A stretch of DNA of 36,613 nucleotides, from the IMG/VR virus record IMGVR_UViG_3300009529_000005, positions 1 to 36,613 of that record, one strand, 5' to 3'. This stretch comes from a virus. The notes beneath the pieces were generated by a model, which saw only the letters and a list, made by a program, of their open reading frames with translations, was not told where the DNA came from and did not search any database. Positions 6,457-15,474 of the stretch are shown piece after piece (positions within the stretch are counted from its first letter, which is position 1; every line of letters begins with the position of its first letter). A program made the translations under genes and the position numbers.

Positions 6457-8715
6457 ATGGCAAAAGATAGATTCCTGATTGCTCCAATAAAAGATGGGCT
6501 AAGGACGGACCTCAAACCTTGGCTTTTGCCAGAGTCAGCATTTGAGAAGCTTAGTAACGCATATCTTTATGAAGGAAGAATACGCAAAAGATTTGGATCT
6601 ACTTTTACTGGTAGTGGTTGGGCCGGTGCTGGAACTCAACCATTATATTCACGTTTAAGAATTGAACTTACTGGTGGAGCTGCTGTCGGAATAACTGATG
6701 TAAATGGTGATGCAACAGGTACAGTTCCAGGAAACATTTTTAAGATAGGTCAATTATTTTCAATAGGTACTGAAATATATACTGTATATCAACTTGGTGT
6801 ACCAGCAGATATGCTTACAAATTCTGCTGGAGCTACTGTATATACATATAATACAACAACAGGAGTTTATGATTTTGAAGATGCAACTCCTAATACACAA
6901 ATCTATTTCTATCCAGATGAATCTGTAATGGGATTTGCAAATTTTGAAACAAACACAACTAACAATAGACCATCATTAGCATTCGATACAGAATTTGCTT
7001 ATCAATTTTCAGGTGGTTCTTGGTTGAGAATAGGCCCAACAGCCGGCTCTCAATTTCATGGAACAGACGCACAATTTTTTTATACTGCAAATTGGAGAGG
7101 TATAACTAACGATGTAAATATTCTATTTGTAACAAACTTCAATGCAACTGTTCCAGCAAATGCAAATGATGATCCGATGTGGTATTACGATGGAACGGGT
7201 ATTACTGGGTGGACAGCTTTTCAGCCTGTTTTTATTGTTGGAGCTAATTTTGTAAGGTCTGCTCGTTTGATTATTCCTTTTAAGGATAGGTTACTTCTTC
7301 TTAATACTATTGAAAATAATGGTGGTGGTGGTGTTGGAGTAAATACTCATCATCCAAATAGATGTAGATTTTCTCATAATGGAAGTCCATTGGATGCAAG
7401 TGCTTATTATGAGCCAAACCAGGTTGGAGCAGGCGGTGGTGGTTGGATAGATGCACCAACAAAAGAAGAAATAATAAGTGCTGAATTTGTGAAAGACAGG
7501 CTTGTTGTTTATTTTGAGAGAAGTACATGGGAACTTGCGTATACAGCAAATGCTATACAACCATTTGTATGGCAAAAGATTAATACTGAGCTTGGTTCTG
7601 AATCTCCAAGATCTTCAGTTCCGTTTGATAAGGTTGTTTTAACTGTTGGAACAACTGGCATACATGCTTGTAATGGAGCAAATGTTATAAGAATAGACAA
7701 TGAAATATCTGATCAAGTTTTTGAAATTAGAAATGATAATAGTGGGCCATTTAGAGTAGCAGGAGTTCGTGATTATTTTACAGAGATGGTTTACTGGACA
7801 TTTCCAACGGCAGATTCTGATAATTATGCAGAAACATATCCAAATAAGGTATTAGTATATAACTATAAAGATGGTGCATGGGCTACAAATGACGATTGTA
7901 TTACTGCTTTTGGGTTATTTGAGCAGGAAACTGGAGTAACATGGTCTTCAACTACATTGACATGGGAACGTCTTAATACTACATGGACAAGTGGTACATT
8001 GCAGCCACAATTTAAACAAATTATTGCTGGAAACCAACAAGGATTTGTTTTTAAGATACAAGCTGATGTGTCAAGTAATGCACCAGTTATGCAAATAACA
8101 AATATGGTAGCTGGAGGTGGAAATTCAGTTTCAATAACTATTATAGATCATAATCTTAATACAGATGACTTTATAAAAGTTACAAACGTACAAGGTGCAA
8201 CTGGAGTTAATGGAAGTATTTATAAAGTTGATGCAACCTCTGCTAATCAAGTAGTTATTCAAGAACCACTTTTTGGTGGTGTTTATGAAGGTGGTGGAAC
8301 GGTAGCTCGTGTTTCGCGAATAGATATTTTAACAAAGAGATATAATCCTTACTCTCAAACTGGAAGAAATACTTCAATTGATTCTGTTGACTTTGCTGTT
8401 CAAAAAACTACTTTCGGTGAACTTACTGTTGATTATTTTTCATCATCATCTGATCTTTCTATGATTGAATATGGAAATGCATCTGGTTCAATGATAGGAA
8501 ATAATGTTTTAGAAACTTATTCTTATAATTTGGTTCCACTAGAAGCTTCACAAGAACTTTTATGGCATAGGGTTTATTTTAATACTGAAGGTGATAGTGT
8601 TCAATTGCGTTTATATAGTAGCGATGCTCAGATGGAAGATTCTGCTATTGTTGAGTCTGATTTTCAGCTTGAAGGTTTTATTCTTAATATGTCTGCAACT
8701 GGAAGGATACAATAA
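6457..8715 (+). CDS. Large tail/head-closure protein (P22 gp10-like position)
   Basis: A 752-residue protein. Its N-terminus (MAKDRFLIAPIKDGLRTDLK, then WLLPESAFEKLSNAYLYEGR, RKRFGS) matches a recurring start of large podovirus tail or DNA-stabilisation proteins. The middle is beta-rich, with repeated YYDGTGITGW/FKDRLLLLNTIE-like segments suggesting a beta-propeller-type tube protein. About residues 545-620 contain another FCCH-like domain (MQITNMVAGGGNSVSITIID, HNLNTDDFIKVTNVQG). It likely closes the tail channel below the adaptor. Family assignment is from memory and is moderate. Confidence 0.65.
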   Translation: MAKDRFLIAPIKDGLRTDLKPWLLPESAFEKLSNAYLYEGRIRKRFGSTFTGSGWAGAGTQPLYSRLRIELTGGAAVGITDVNGDATGTVPGNIFKIGQLFSIGTEIYTVYQLGVPADMLTNSAGATVYTYNTTTGVYDFEDATPNTQIYFYPDESVMGFANFETNTTNNRPSLAFDTEFAYQFSGGSWLRIGPTAGSQFHGTDAQFFYTANWRGITNDVNILFVTNFNATVPANANDDPMWYYDGTGITGWTAFQPVFIVGANFVRSARLIIPFKDRLLLLNTIENNGGGGVGVNTHHPNRCRFSHNGSPLDASAYYEPNQVGAGGGGWIDAPTKEEIISAEFVKDRLVVYFERSTWELAYTANAIQPFVWQKINTELGSESPRSSVPFDKVVLTVGTTGIHACNGANVIRIDNEISDQVFEIRNDNSGPFRVAGVRDYFTEMVYWTFPTADSDNYAETYPNKVLVYNYKDGAWATNDDCITAFGLFEQETGVTWSSTTLTWERLNTTWTSGTLQPQFKQIIAGNQQGFVFKIQADVSSNAPVMQITNMVAGGGNSVSITIIDHNLNTDDFIKVTNVQGATGVNGSIYKVDATSANQVVIQEPLFGGVYEGGGTVARVSRIDILTKRYNPYSQTGRNTSIDSVDFAVQKTTFGELTVDYFSSSSDLSMIEYGNASGSMIGNNVLETYSYNLVPLEASQELLWHRVYFNTEGDSVQLRLYSSDAQMEDSAIVESDFQLEGFILNMSATGRIQ

Positions 8716-9251
8716 TGCCACAAGAACAGATTGGGTCGTTTGTACCAACGACAAATGTTTGGGATCCGAGTGAGATATATGATGTTGAAGTAACAAGCCC
8801 TGAATTTAAAGAGCTTTTAGTGCGTCTATATCAGAATCTTAATACAATGGCTATTGTTCTTAATGTAAAAGACAGTGGTTATTATGACACTTCAGAATTT
8901 GTAACAGGACAGAAGTTTTTTCCATTGCCTGGATTAACATCACAAAGTTCAACAACACCAGACTTTAGGCAGACGTATCGCAAAGTTATTAATTTTGGAG
9001 CTTTACCAAATACTGGAACAACAAATGTTGCTCATGGTATAACTTGTGATGCCAGTACTATATTTACTCGAATTTATGGTGTTGCCACAGACCCAGCTGG
9101 ATTTAGTTATTTACCTTTACCATATGCATCTTCAACTGCTGCAAATAATATTGAATTATCAGTTGATAATACTAATGTTACAATAATAACAGGCAGCAAT
9201 AGGGCGGCATATACAATAACATACGTAATTTTAGAGTTTTTGAAATTTTGA
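8715..9251 (+). CDS. Virion-associated protein, unknown
   Basis: A 178-residue protein whose ATG overlaps the TAA of the large tail gene (TAATG), indicating coupled translation. It starts MPQEQIGSFVPTTNVWDPSE and has a C-terminal beta domain (about residues 85-178) with AHGITCDASTIFTRIYGVAT, a type of fold seen in small tail accessory proteins. I infer a tail accessory role from context. There is no catalytic motif. Confidence 0.65.
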   Translation: MPQEQIGSFVPTTNVWDPSEIYDVEVTSPEFKELLVRLYQNLNTMAIVLNVKDSGYYDTSEFVTGQKFFPLPGLTSQSSTTPDFRQTYRKVINFGALPNTGTTNVAHGITCDASTIFTRIYGVATDPAGFSYLPLPYASSTAANNIELSVDNTNVTIITGSNRAAYTITYVILEFLKF

Positions 9252-9261
9252 AAGGAAGATT

Positions 9262-9765
9262 ATGGCATTTGGAATGCAAAACATTCTTGGTCTTTTAGGT
9301 GGTGGAGCGATTGGTGGTGCGTTAACTGGAATTGGTGGTAAAGGACTTTCTAAGTTTTTGACTGGAAATAAACCAAGACAAGAACAATTTCAGAGATTTA
9401 CCCCTGAGCAGCAATCAGCACTAGACCAATTATTACAACAAGGTATGGAAGGTTTAGATATTTCTGGTGTTGAAGGTCTTGCCAGAAAAAGATTTCAAGA
9501 GGAGACAGTTCCAACATTAGCAGAAAGATTTACTTCTATGGGTGCAGGAGGACAAATGTCTTCTGCGTTTCAATCAGCACTAGGGAGAGCAGGATCAGAT
9601 TTAGAAGCACAATTAGCTGCGTTAAGGTCTCAATTTGGAATGCAGCAAGTTGGCTTAGGATTGCAGCCTCGTTTTGATACAGGTTATATGCCAGGATCTC
9701 CTGGTTTATTAGGAACAGGTGCATCTTCGTTAATGAATTTATTGCCTTTATTGCAATATTTATAG
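9262..9765 (+). CDS. Probable internal/ejection protein, small
   Basis: A 167-residue protein with a Gly-rich hydrophobic N-terminus (LLGGGAIGGALTGIGG) followed by RFTPEQQSALDQLLQQGMEG and an Ala/Gln-rich helical region with RFTSMGAGGQMSSAFQSALG. This pattern is common in podovirus proteins found between tail and injection genes. The hydrophobic segment would suit a membrane-active ejection protein comparable to P22 gp7. Function is inferred. GGAAG precedes the ATG. Confidence 0.6.
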   Translation: MAFGMQNILGLLGGGAIGGALTGIGGKGLSKFLTGNKPRQEQFQRFTPEQQSALDQLLQQGMEGLDISGVEGLARKRFQEETVPTLAERFTSMGAGGQMSSAFQSALGRAGSDLEAQLAALRSQFGMQQVGLGLQPRFDTGYMPGSPGLLGTGASSLMNLLPLLQYL

Positions 9766-9774
9766 GGAGTTGAG

Positions 9775-10926
9775 ATGGCTATACAAATATTACCTGGACA
9801 AAGTAGAACAGCAGGGCTAGGGCAAGCAATGGGAACTGGTCTTGGACAAGGATTACAACTGCTTTTGCAGGATAAAATGAGTAAAATACTTCAAAGAAGA
9901 CAGCAAGAAAAAACTACAACTGGATTAGAAGCATTAGGAATTCCTCAACAAGAAGCATCACAAATTTCTATGCTTCCAAAAGAGCTTCAAGCAGTAGTTG
10001 TAAAAAATTATTTAGCTGGTGCAGAATCAGCAGGAATTGAACAAGCACTATCAGGTATAACTGGAGAACCAGTTCCAAGCCCTACTGGACTGCAAGCACT
10101 AGGATTACAGACTGGAGCAACAGAAGAAGTTGGAATGCCTAGAAAGACACTTACTCAAGAGCAAACAAAAGTTCAACAAGCATTACGCAGTCCAAGATTA
10201 ACCACAGAACAAAAAATGAAAATAGAGCAATTACGAATCAAAAAAGAAGCACAAAGATTTAAAGAAAGACATGTTGCTACAGAACAAGAAGCAAAAGCGT
10301 GGGATAAAGCAGATCCTTTTATTAAAGAAGTAGACGAGAAATCTCATGCAGCTAAAGTTAATAATATGGACATAAATAGATTAGCTGAATTAGAAGGTGG
10401 TTTAGATACTCCAGCTTACATAGAACTTTTAAAGGAATCTGGATTTGATATTCCAGCTTTAAAGTCACCAGAATCTCAAGAGTTTGAAAAGATCAGACAG
10501 ACTTTTATGCGTGATATAAAGAAATATCTAGGTGCAAGAATTTCAAATTTTGAGTTAGAACAATTTTTAAAGACAATACCTGATTTGTCACAGAGTCCCG
10601 CTGGCCGTAGAAGAGTTATAGCAAATATTAAGAGAATAAACAATATTTCTATGCAATATGGTAAGTCTTTAGACAAAGTTATTGAGAGACATGGAGGAGT
10701 TCCTCCTAGAGATTTAAGACGTAAAGTTGACAGAGATCTTGATAAAAGATTAGATGTTGTTGCAAAGCAATTTAAAAAAGATATGCAAAGAACAATTCCA
10801 AAATGGAGCAAGACTGATACAGTTGCAACTGCTATTGGTTCTCTTACTGGTAAAGTTATTGGTGCAGTAACAGGACTTGCAAAACTACCTTTAAAAATTG
10901 GATCAATGTTTTCTGGTGGTCACTAA
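9775..10926 (+). CDS. Probable internal/DNA-injection protein
   Basis: A 383-residue, mostly helical protein. It has an N-terminal Gly/Gln segment (GQAMGTGLGQGLQLLLQDKM), long charged helices through residues 130-350, and a hydrophobic C-terminus (TAIGSLTGKVIGAVTGLAKL). It is the last gene of the rightward virion block and ends five bases before the convergent HNH gene. Its composition and place resemble ejection proteins of short-tailed phages. No enzymatic motif is visible. Confidence 0.6.
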   Translation: MAIQILPGQSRTAGLGQAMGTGLGQGLQLLLQDKMSKILQRRQQEKTTTGLEALGIPQQEASQISMLPKELQAVVVKNYLAGAESAGIEQALSGITGEPVPSPTGLQALGLQTGATEEVGMPRKTLTQEQTKVQQALRSPRLTTEQKMKIEQLRIKKEAQRFKERHVATEQEAKAWDKADPFIKEVDEKSHAAKVNNMDINRLAELEGGLDTPAYIELLKESGFDIPALKSPESQEFEKIRQTFMRDIKKYLGARISNFELEQFLKTIPDLSQSPAGRRRVIANIKRINNISMQYGKSLDKVIERHGGVPPRDLRRKVDRDLDKRLDVVAKQFKKDMQRTIPKWSKTDTVATAIGSLTGKVIGAVTGLAKLPLKIGSMFSGGH

Positions 10927-10930
10927 TAAA

Positions 10931-11764
10931 TTAATTAAGATCTGGAGGTATTTCTATATGCTTCCAGGTCTTTTCATGTTTTATATCATATATAGTTACT
11001 GTATGAACATTAAACATATTACCTATTTCTTTTAAAGTTAGATTAGAATTTTGCAATAGTTTTTTTATTTCTATGACCTGTTCACTTATTAATTTTGATC
11101 CATATATTTTTTCTCCTCTTGCTACTTTTGCTCGTTCTTTTTTATGCATATCAAGCACATTATCTGTTGGCGTTCCTAAAAATAAATGTTCTGGGTTTGT
11201 GCACTCTGGATTATCACACGTATGACATACATACATTCCATCAGGAATTTGTCCTTTATGTAATATCCATGAAGCTCTGTGAGCACCAATAATTTTTCCT
11301 TCATATTGAAGTGCTTTATATTTTTTACTTGGGCATCCATTCCAGCTCCAGCATCCTTCTTGTTTGATTACATGTTTTTCGAATGATTCTCTCAGCCTTT
11401 TGATTTTTTCTTCTTGGTTAGCAGTTGACCAAAATGCATTTAGTGGGGTAGATCCTTCTTGTGATTTTGTATAACACTCTTTAGAACAATATTTTAAGTT
11501 TGACAGTTTGTGTTCTATTAATTTTTTACATCTTATACAGAATCTGTCTGGTTTTCTGTGATCTAATCCCATACACTTTTTTGAGCAGTATTTTTGATCT
11601 GGAAATCCTTTGTGATCAAAGTCTTTTTCACAAACAAGACATTGCTTTGTTCTATTTTTTTTCTTTAAAGCAGAAATACATTCTCTAGAACAACACTTTC
11701 TTCTTGTTGCGTGTGATGGTTTTGTTTTAAACTCTTTGCTACAAAACAAACATTGTTTAATCAT
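10931..11764 (-). CDS. Free-standing HNH homing endonuclease with zinc fingers
   Basis: A 277-residue protein from the ATG at 11764 (MIKQCLFCSKEF). A start eight codons earlier (11788) is possible but would overlap the upstream gene more. Three CxxC...CxxxC zinc-finger-like repeats fill residues 1-100. The HNH core is at about residues 135-205 (CWSWNG, AHRASWILHKGQIPDG, CHTCDNPECTNPEHL), and an HTH-like tail ends in LTLKEIGNMFNVHTVTIYDI and TWKHI. This is the HNH_3/I-HmuI-like design that nicks DNA to spread itself. It is inserted leftward at the end of the virion operon. Confidence 0.85.
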   Translation of the reverse strand: MIKQCLFCSKEFKTKPSHATRRKCCSRECISALKKKNRTKQCLVCEKDFDHKGFPDQKYCSKKCMGLDHRKPDRFCIRCKKLIEHKLSNLKYCSKECYTKSQEGSTPLNAFWSTANQEEKIKRLRESFEKHVIKQEGCWSWNGCPSKKYKALQYEGKIIGAHRASWILHKGQIPDGMYVCHTCDNPECTNPEHLFLGTPTDNVLDMHKKERAKVARGEKIYGSKLISEQVIEIKKLLQNSNLTLKEIGNMFNVHTVTIYDIKHEKTWKHIEIPPDLN

Positions 11765-11765
11765 T

Positions 11766-11915
11766 TTATGATCTTCTCCATCTTTCATATAAATAAATAA
11801 GTGTTAAAGGCCAAAACATAAACATTGTTATGTATTTAAAAAAATTTCCTAGAAATGAAAACCATGTATATTCGTTGAGACTAGTCTCGTTGACACTGGT
11901 GTCTTTTTTTTCCAT
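11766..11915 (-). CDS. 49-residue membrane protein carrying the palindrome-coded repeat
   Basis: The reading frame starts at an ATG at 11915 behind a strong TTGGAGGAAATAAA ribosome site. The product begins MEKKDTSVNETSLNEYTWFS, continues through one hydrophobic helix (FLGNFF, FKYITMFMFWPLTLIYLY) and ends ERWRRS. The DTSVN-ETSLN pentapeptides are the two palindromic units at 11877-11903. The basic C-terminus after the helix predicts N-out/C-in topology. Its stop lies two bases from the HNH start. A small lysis or membrane role is possible, but I have no homologue in mind. Confidence 0.72.
   Translation of the reverse strand: MEKKDTSVNETSLNEYTWFSFLGNFFKYITMFMFWPLTLIYLYERWRRS
11877..11903 (-). 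repeat. Two palindromic units, GAGAC-TA-GTCTC and GACAC-TG-GTGTC
   Basis: Both are perfect 5+5 dyads, starting at 11877 and 11892 (15 nt apart), with GTT as linker. On the minus strand they encode DTSVN-ETSLN near the start of the 49-residue membrane protein. Confidence 0.87.
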
Positions 11916-11979
11916 TTTATTTCCTCCAAGTTAAAGTAATTATATTACTACTCTCCGTTCTCTTATGCCCCCCGCATAA

Positions 11980-12270
11980 TTACTTATAACTTATCACTTG
12001 TTTAAGAAGAAATTTAAGTTTTGCTTCATCGTCTTTTGATAATGAAAGCCCAGCTTCTTTTGATTCAATACCTATTATTAAATCTAAGATTTCTTGTTTT
12101 ACTGTAGCTAGCTTATCTTCAGCTTTTATCTTTTCAGCATCCATATCATTTTTTAGGTTTCTTATTTCTTGTTTTACTTCTTGTATACCTATTAACGTAT
12201 AGTTTGAACATTTTACGCAAGAAAGTGATGCTATCATTAAAAACGCTGATACTTTAACTATTCTATTCAT
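11980..12270 (-). CDS. Small lipoprotein with coiled coil, spanin-like in form
   Basis: A 96-residue product starting MNRIVKVSAFLMIASLSCVK. The ATG at 12270 is preferred because GAGGGGGCTCCA precedes it, and the upstream in-frame start at 12288 would cover that ribosome site. The signal segment ends in a lipobox-like SLSC (Cys18). The rest is a charged helix (QEVKQEIRNLKNDM... to ...LLKQVISYK) likely to form a coiled coil in the periplasm. The shape fits an outer-membrane spanin subunit, but that is inference. A palindromic unit lies 14 nt upstream. Confidence 0.7.
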   Translation of the reverse strand: MNRIVKVSAFLMIASLSCVKCSNYTLIGIQEVKQEIRNLKNDMDAEKIKAEDKLATVKQEILDLIIGIESKEAGLSLSKDDEAKLKFLLKQVISYK

Positions 12271-12283
12271 TGGAGCCCCCTCA

Positions 12284-12295
12284 GACACAAGTGTT
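12284..12295 (-). repeat. Palindromic unit GACAC-AA-GTGTT
   Basis: One arm has a terminal mismatch. It sits in the gap between the ribbon-helix-helix gene stop and the lipoprotein start, again at a gene boundary. Confidence 0.72.
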
Positions 12296-12455
12296 AATTA
12301 AATTTACTTTCGTACTTGATAAACGCATGCAAAGCACGCAATACAAGTTTTCTTATAGTACAGTTACGAACAATCGCTATGTACTTTAATTGATTATGCA
12401 TTTCAAGTGGTACATCTACTGCTAACCTTTTTCTTTTCTTTTCTGGTTTGTCCAT
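12294..12455 (-). CDS. Ribbon-helix-helix (Arc/CopG-like) DNA-binding protein
   Basis: A 53-residue protein, MDKPEKKRKRLAVDVPLEMH then NQLKYIAIVRNCTIRKLVLR. The strand RLAVDVPLEMH followed by two helices is the classic ribbon-helix-helix dimer that reads DNA with a beta ribbon. AAGGAAG precedes the ATG at 12455 and a promoter-like pair lies at 12505-12532. It heads the leftward island and may autoregulate it or bind elsewhere. Its dimeric symmetry makes it one candidate binder for the genome's palindromes, which is speculation. Confidence 0.72.
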   Translation of the reverse strand: MDKPEKKRKRLAVDVPLEMHNQLKYIAIVRNCTIRKLVLRALHAFIKYESKFN

Positions 12456-12504
12456 TAACTTTCTTCCTTACTTAGTACTATATAACGTTAACTTTACTAT
12501 CTAT

Positions 12505-12532
12505 ATCATAACACATTTATACAAAAACACAA
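12505..12532 (-). promoter_or_regulatory. Sigma-70-like promoter for the leftward island
   Basis: On the minus strand TTGTGT (-35) and TATGAT (-10) are separated by 16 nt, about 50-75 nt upstream of the ribbon-helix-helix start. The surrounding 12456-12619 gap is AT-rich and otherwise holds only a possible rightward -10 (TATAAA) before the 12620 gene. Confidence 0.5.
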
Positions 12533-12619
12533 CAAGATTTTAAAGTTCTTGCATTATATTTGTTGCTGTTGTTTACTTAATTCAGGTTGTATAAATTTTA
12601 ATTAAAAAGGAGTTTTACT

Positions 12620-14404
12620 ATGTCTTTAAGAAATGATTTTGATGTGTTTTCGCCTAATCAATATGAAGAAGTTTATTATGAGGCGCCTATTATTGCTAAT
12701 AGAGCGCCAACAATAAGTGACAAGTATGAGATAGGTAAAGTATGGATTGATAAATCAGCTGATGATATCTATTTCATAACGAATGTTACTGCTGGTTCTG
12801 CTGTATGGATTAATGCAGGTGGTGGAACAGGTGTTTTTCATACATTAACAGCAACTACAGGTGATATTACTGCAACATTGGGTGATATTGTAGCAACAGC
12901 TGGTTCAGCTACATTAGGTGGACTTGGTGCAGGAACATTGATAACAAGTGCTGCTGGTGTTGTAAGTGCGCTTGCAGATAGCGTAGATGGCACTTTGCTT
13001 ATTGGCTCAACAGGCGGTCGTCCTGCATGGGCAACATTGACAGCTGGAGCAGGTATTAATATTACTAATGCTGCAGGGGGTGTAACAATTACAGCTACAG
13101 GTGCAGTTGCCTCTACCTTTCCTTGTGATGGTGGAACCGCAACACCCGCAGCTGGTGCAACAACCATTGCTGGTGGAACGAACATTACGACTGCTGGAGC
13201 TGGTTCAACGGTTACTATTAATCTTGACGCTTCTCCTTCTGTTGCTGGTTCTCTTACTGCAGGTGTTGATCTTAATATGACATCTGGTGATTGTACTATT
13301 ACAGGTACCACAGATGCCGCACAAACTATTTACTTGAGAGCGAACGGTGGAACCTCAGAAACTCTTGATATTCACTCTGATCAAGGTACTGGTGCTAACT
13401 CTATTAACATCCATTCTGATGTTGGTGGCTTGACTCTTACTTCAGGCCTTGCAACAACAGATGCCATAAATATAGTTGCTACTTCTGGCGGCGTGGACGT
13501 TGACGCTGCCGATCAGATCAATATTACTTGTACTGAAAATGCTGCCGACGCTATAGTTATTAGTGCATCTTCAGGAGGAATTGACATCACAGGAGCTGGT
13601 ATAGCTGGTGAAGATATAGACATATCTAATACAGCATCAATTAATCTTGTGTCAACTGAAGATGCTGCAGAGGCAATTTACCTTCGCGCAAATGGCGGAG
13701 TTTCTGAAACAATTAGAATCCATTCTGATAATGGAACATCTGCAACATCTATTGATATGGATACAGATGTTGGTGGCATAACCATGACTGCAGGACTAGC
13801 CTCTAATGACGCAATAAATATAGATGCTACAAACGGAGGCGTTGACGTCGATGCTGCATTGCAAATTAACCTAACTTCAGCTCAAGCCGCCGCCGACGCA
13901 ATTGTAATAGATGCTTCAGACGCAGCCGGTGGAATAGACTGCGATTACGGTACTGGAGGTATGGTTGTAACTGGAACAAACGGTGCATTCACACTTGCTA
14001 CAGGGACGGGAAATATCCTACTTGGGGCGGACGCCGTCCAGCACGATGTAACCATTGGAAATGTCACCGGAACATCGACTGTGACTTTGAATTCAGGAAC
14101 CGGAGGTGTCGCTGTAAATACTACAGGGGCTGGAGATATTACATTATCTTCGTCAGATGACATTATCATGACTTCTGGTGGTAGTGTAACCTCTAACGTT
14201 GACCTTACACTTATTACAGCAACTACTGGTATAGTATTTCAAGAAGGACCTAAAGTGATTGCTGGGGCAGGATCTCCTGCTGGTGCAGTAACAGCACCTC
14301 AAGGTTCTTTGTATTTACGTACAAATGGAACAACGACTAATGATAGAGCCTATATCAACACCGACAGTGGAACAACCTGGACTGCACTTACAACTGCGGC
14401 GTAA
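12620..14404 (+). CDS. Tail fibre/adhesin, repeat-rich
   Basis: A 594-residue protein low in charge and rich in Gly, Ala, Thr, Asp and Ile. The N-terminal module (about residues 18-55, APIIANRAPTISDKYEIGKV, WIDKSADDIYFITN) recurs in the 21108 protein and is probably the attachment domain. The body is a series of beta-strand repeats around DAINIVATSGGVDVDAADQI and AEAIYLRANGGVSETIRIHS, suggesting a trimeric beta helix. The C-terminus ends TDSGTTWTALTTAA. AAAGGAG precedes the ATG. It likely contributes to host binding. Confidence 0.7.
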   Translation: MSLRNDFDVFSPNQYEEVYYEAPIIANRAPTISDKYEIGKVWIDKSADDIYFITNVTAGSAVWINAGGGTGVFHTLTATTGDITATLGDIVATAGSATLGGLGAGTLITSAAGVVSALADSVDGTLLIGSTGGRPAWATLTAGAGINITNAAGGVTITATGAVASTFPCDGGTATPAAGATTIAGGTNITTAGAGSTVTINLDASPSVAGSLTAGVDLNMTSGDCTITGTTDAAQTIYLRANGGTSETLDIHSDQGTGANSINIHSDVGGLTLTSGLATTDAINIVATSGGVDVDAADQINITCTENAADAIVISASSGGIDITGAGIAGEDIDISNTASINLVSTEDAAEAIYLRANGGVSETIRIHSDNGTSATSIDMDTDVGGITMTAGLASNDAINIDATNGGVDVDAALQINLTSAQAAADAIVIDASDAAGGIDCDYGTGGMVVTGTNGAFTLATGTGNILLGADAVQHDVTIGNVTGTSTVTLNSGTGGVAVNTTGAGDITLSSSDDIIMTSGGSVTSNVDLTLITATTGIVFQEGPKVIAGAGSPAGAVTAPQGSLYLRTNGTTTNDRAYINTDSGTTWTALTTAA

Positions 14405-14440
14405 TTAACTAGTCAATAGGTTGATCTAGTAGTCAATCTC

Positions 14441-14468
14441 TTGACTTTACACAGTTACAACGTATACT
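14441..14468 (+). promoter_or_regulatory. Strong sigma-70-like promoter upstream of an HNH gene
   Basis: TTGACT and TATACT are separated by 16 nt, the best match to the bacterial consensus I see in the window. It lies 40 nt before the TTG start at 14509 and could also drive the following small genes. Direct and inverted AGTCAAT/TTGATC elements just upstream (14411-14440) could be operator sites. Confidence 0.6.
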
Positions 14469-14508
14469 CTTTGTATATTAGTTATTTTATAATTATAAGG
14501 AGTATGCG

Positions 14509-15120
14509 TTGTTAAATTCTAAAAAGTGTTTAATTTGTGGAAAAGATTTTTATCCAAGAAAAGATAAATTTGATATAGCTAAAACATGTTCAAGAAAGTG
14601 TTGTTGTATGTATGCAGGCAGAAAAAGCAGAGAGAAACAGCTTACTGAATGGAATAAAGATACTTATGAACAATTTATAATAAAAATGAAAAAGTCTTTT
14701 GAAACTTTTTTTGAAAAAAATGATGCTTGTTGGGTTTGGAATGGAGCTAAAAGAGGGCAATATAGGTTGCCATATGGAAGTTTTACATTTAGAGGAAAAG
14801 AATATTCAGCGCATAGAGCATCATATATGATTTATAAAGATAAAATACCTAAAGGAAAACTTGTATTGCATATGTGTGATAATGCTTCATGCGTGAACCC
14901 AGATCATCTTTATTCAGGAATATATATTGATAATCAACTTGATAAATTAAAAAGAGGAAGATGTAAGGTTGAAAAACTCACTATAGAGCAAGTAAAAGAA
15001 ATAAAAGAAAAATTGGCTACTGGAATAACATCAACTAAACTATCAAAAGATTATGGAGTATCCATGACAACAATGCATTCAATTAAAACTGGTAAAACAT
15101 GGAAGCATGTTAAGCTATAA
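14509..15120 (+). CDS. Free-standing HNH homing endonuclease
   Basis: A 203-residue protein starting at a TTG (14509). AAGGAG lies six bases upstream, and the ATG at 14504 gives only three codons in another frame. Its layout is a zinc finger CLICGKDF...KTCSRKCC (residues 6-31), an HNH core (CWVWNG, SAHRASYMIYKDKIPKGK, HMCDNASCVNPDHLYSG) and a C-terminal HTH tail (GITSTKLSKDYGVSMTTMHS, TWKHVKL). It is a rightward relative of the 10931-11764 protein. It sits between fibre genes rather than inside an intron, so it probably spreads by homing into intergenic DNA. Confidence 0.85.
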   Translation: MLNSKKCLICGKDFYPRKDKFDIAKTCSRKCCCMYAGRKSREKQLTEWNKDTYEQFIIKMKKSFETFFEKNDACWVWNGAKRGQYRLPYGSFTFRGKEYSAHRASYMIYKDKIPKGKLVLHMCDNASCVNPDHLYSGIYIDNQLDKLKRGRCKVEKLTIEQVKEIKEKLATGITSTKLSKDYGVSMTTMHSIKTGKTWKHVKL

Positions 15121-15158
15121 AAAGTAAGTCTGTTTTTTAACCAAGAAAGGAATAATTC

Positions 15159-15473
15159 ATGTCCAAAAAACAACCAGATGTAGAAAAAGCAAAGGTAAAT
15201 GAAGAGGTAAAGGAAGAAAAAGCAGAAAAAAAAGACGATTTGAAATGGGGTTTTGGAGTCGCGCCCAGTTTGCTTATAAATATGGTACGAGAAGCTCGTG
15301 TTTATAGGTTTGAAATGCCTATAGGTGCAAAACTTGATGAATGTGAAGAAGCTTGTCTTGAATGCGTTAACGTTGTTAAAAAAATGATAGAAGAAGCTTT
15401 AAAAAAACAAGAAGAAGCAAAAAAAGAAAAATCTGAGTCTACAAATGAAGATTTAAAAGATAAAAAAGAATAA
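15159..15473 (+). CDS. Small charged protein of unknown function
   Basis: A 104-residue protein with Lys/Glu-rich ends (residues 1-30 and 85-104) around a more ordered centre (GFGVAPSLLINMVREARVYR, then CEEACLECVNVVKKMIEEAL). AAAGGAA precedes the ATG. The ends look disordered. I recognise no family. It lies between an HNH gene and three small paralogous structural genes, so it may belong to the tail appendage. Confidence 0.62.
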   Translation: MSKKQPDVEKAKVNEEVKEEKAEKKDDLKWGFGVAPSLLINMVREARVYRFEMPIGAKLDECEEACLECVNVVKKMIEEALKKQEEAKKEKSESTNEDLKDKKE

Positions 15474-15474
15474 A

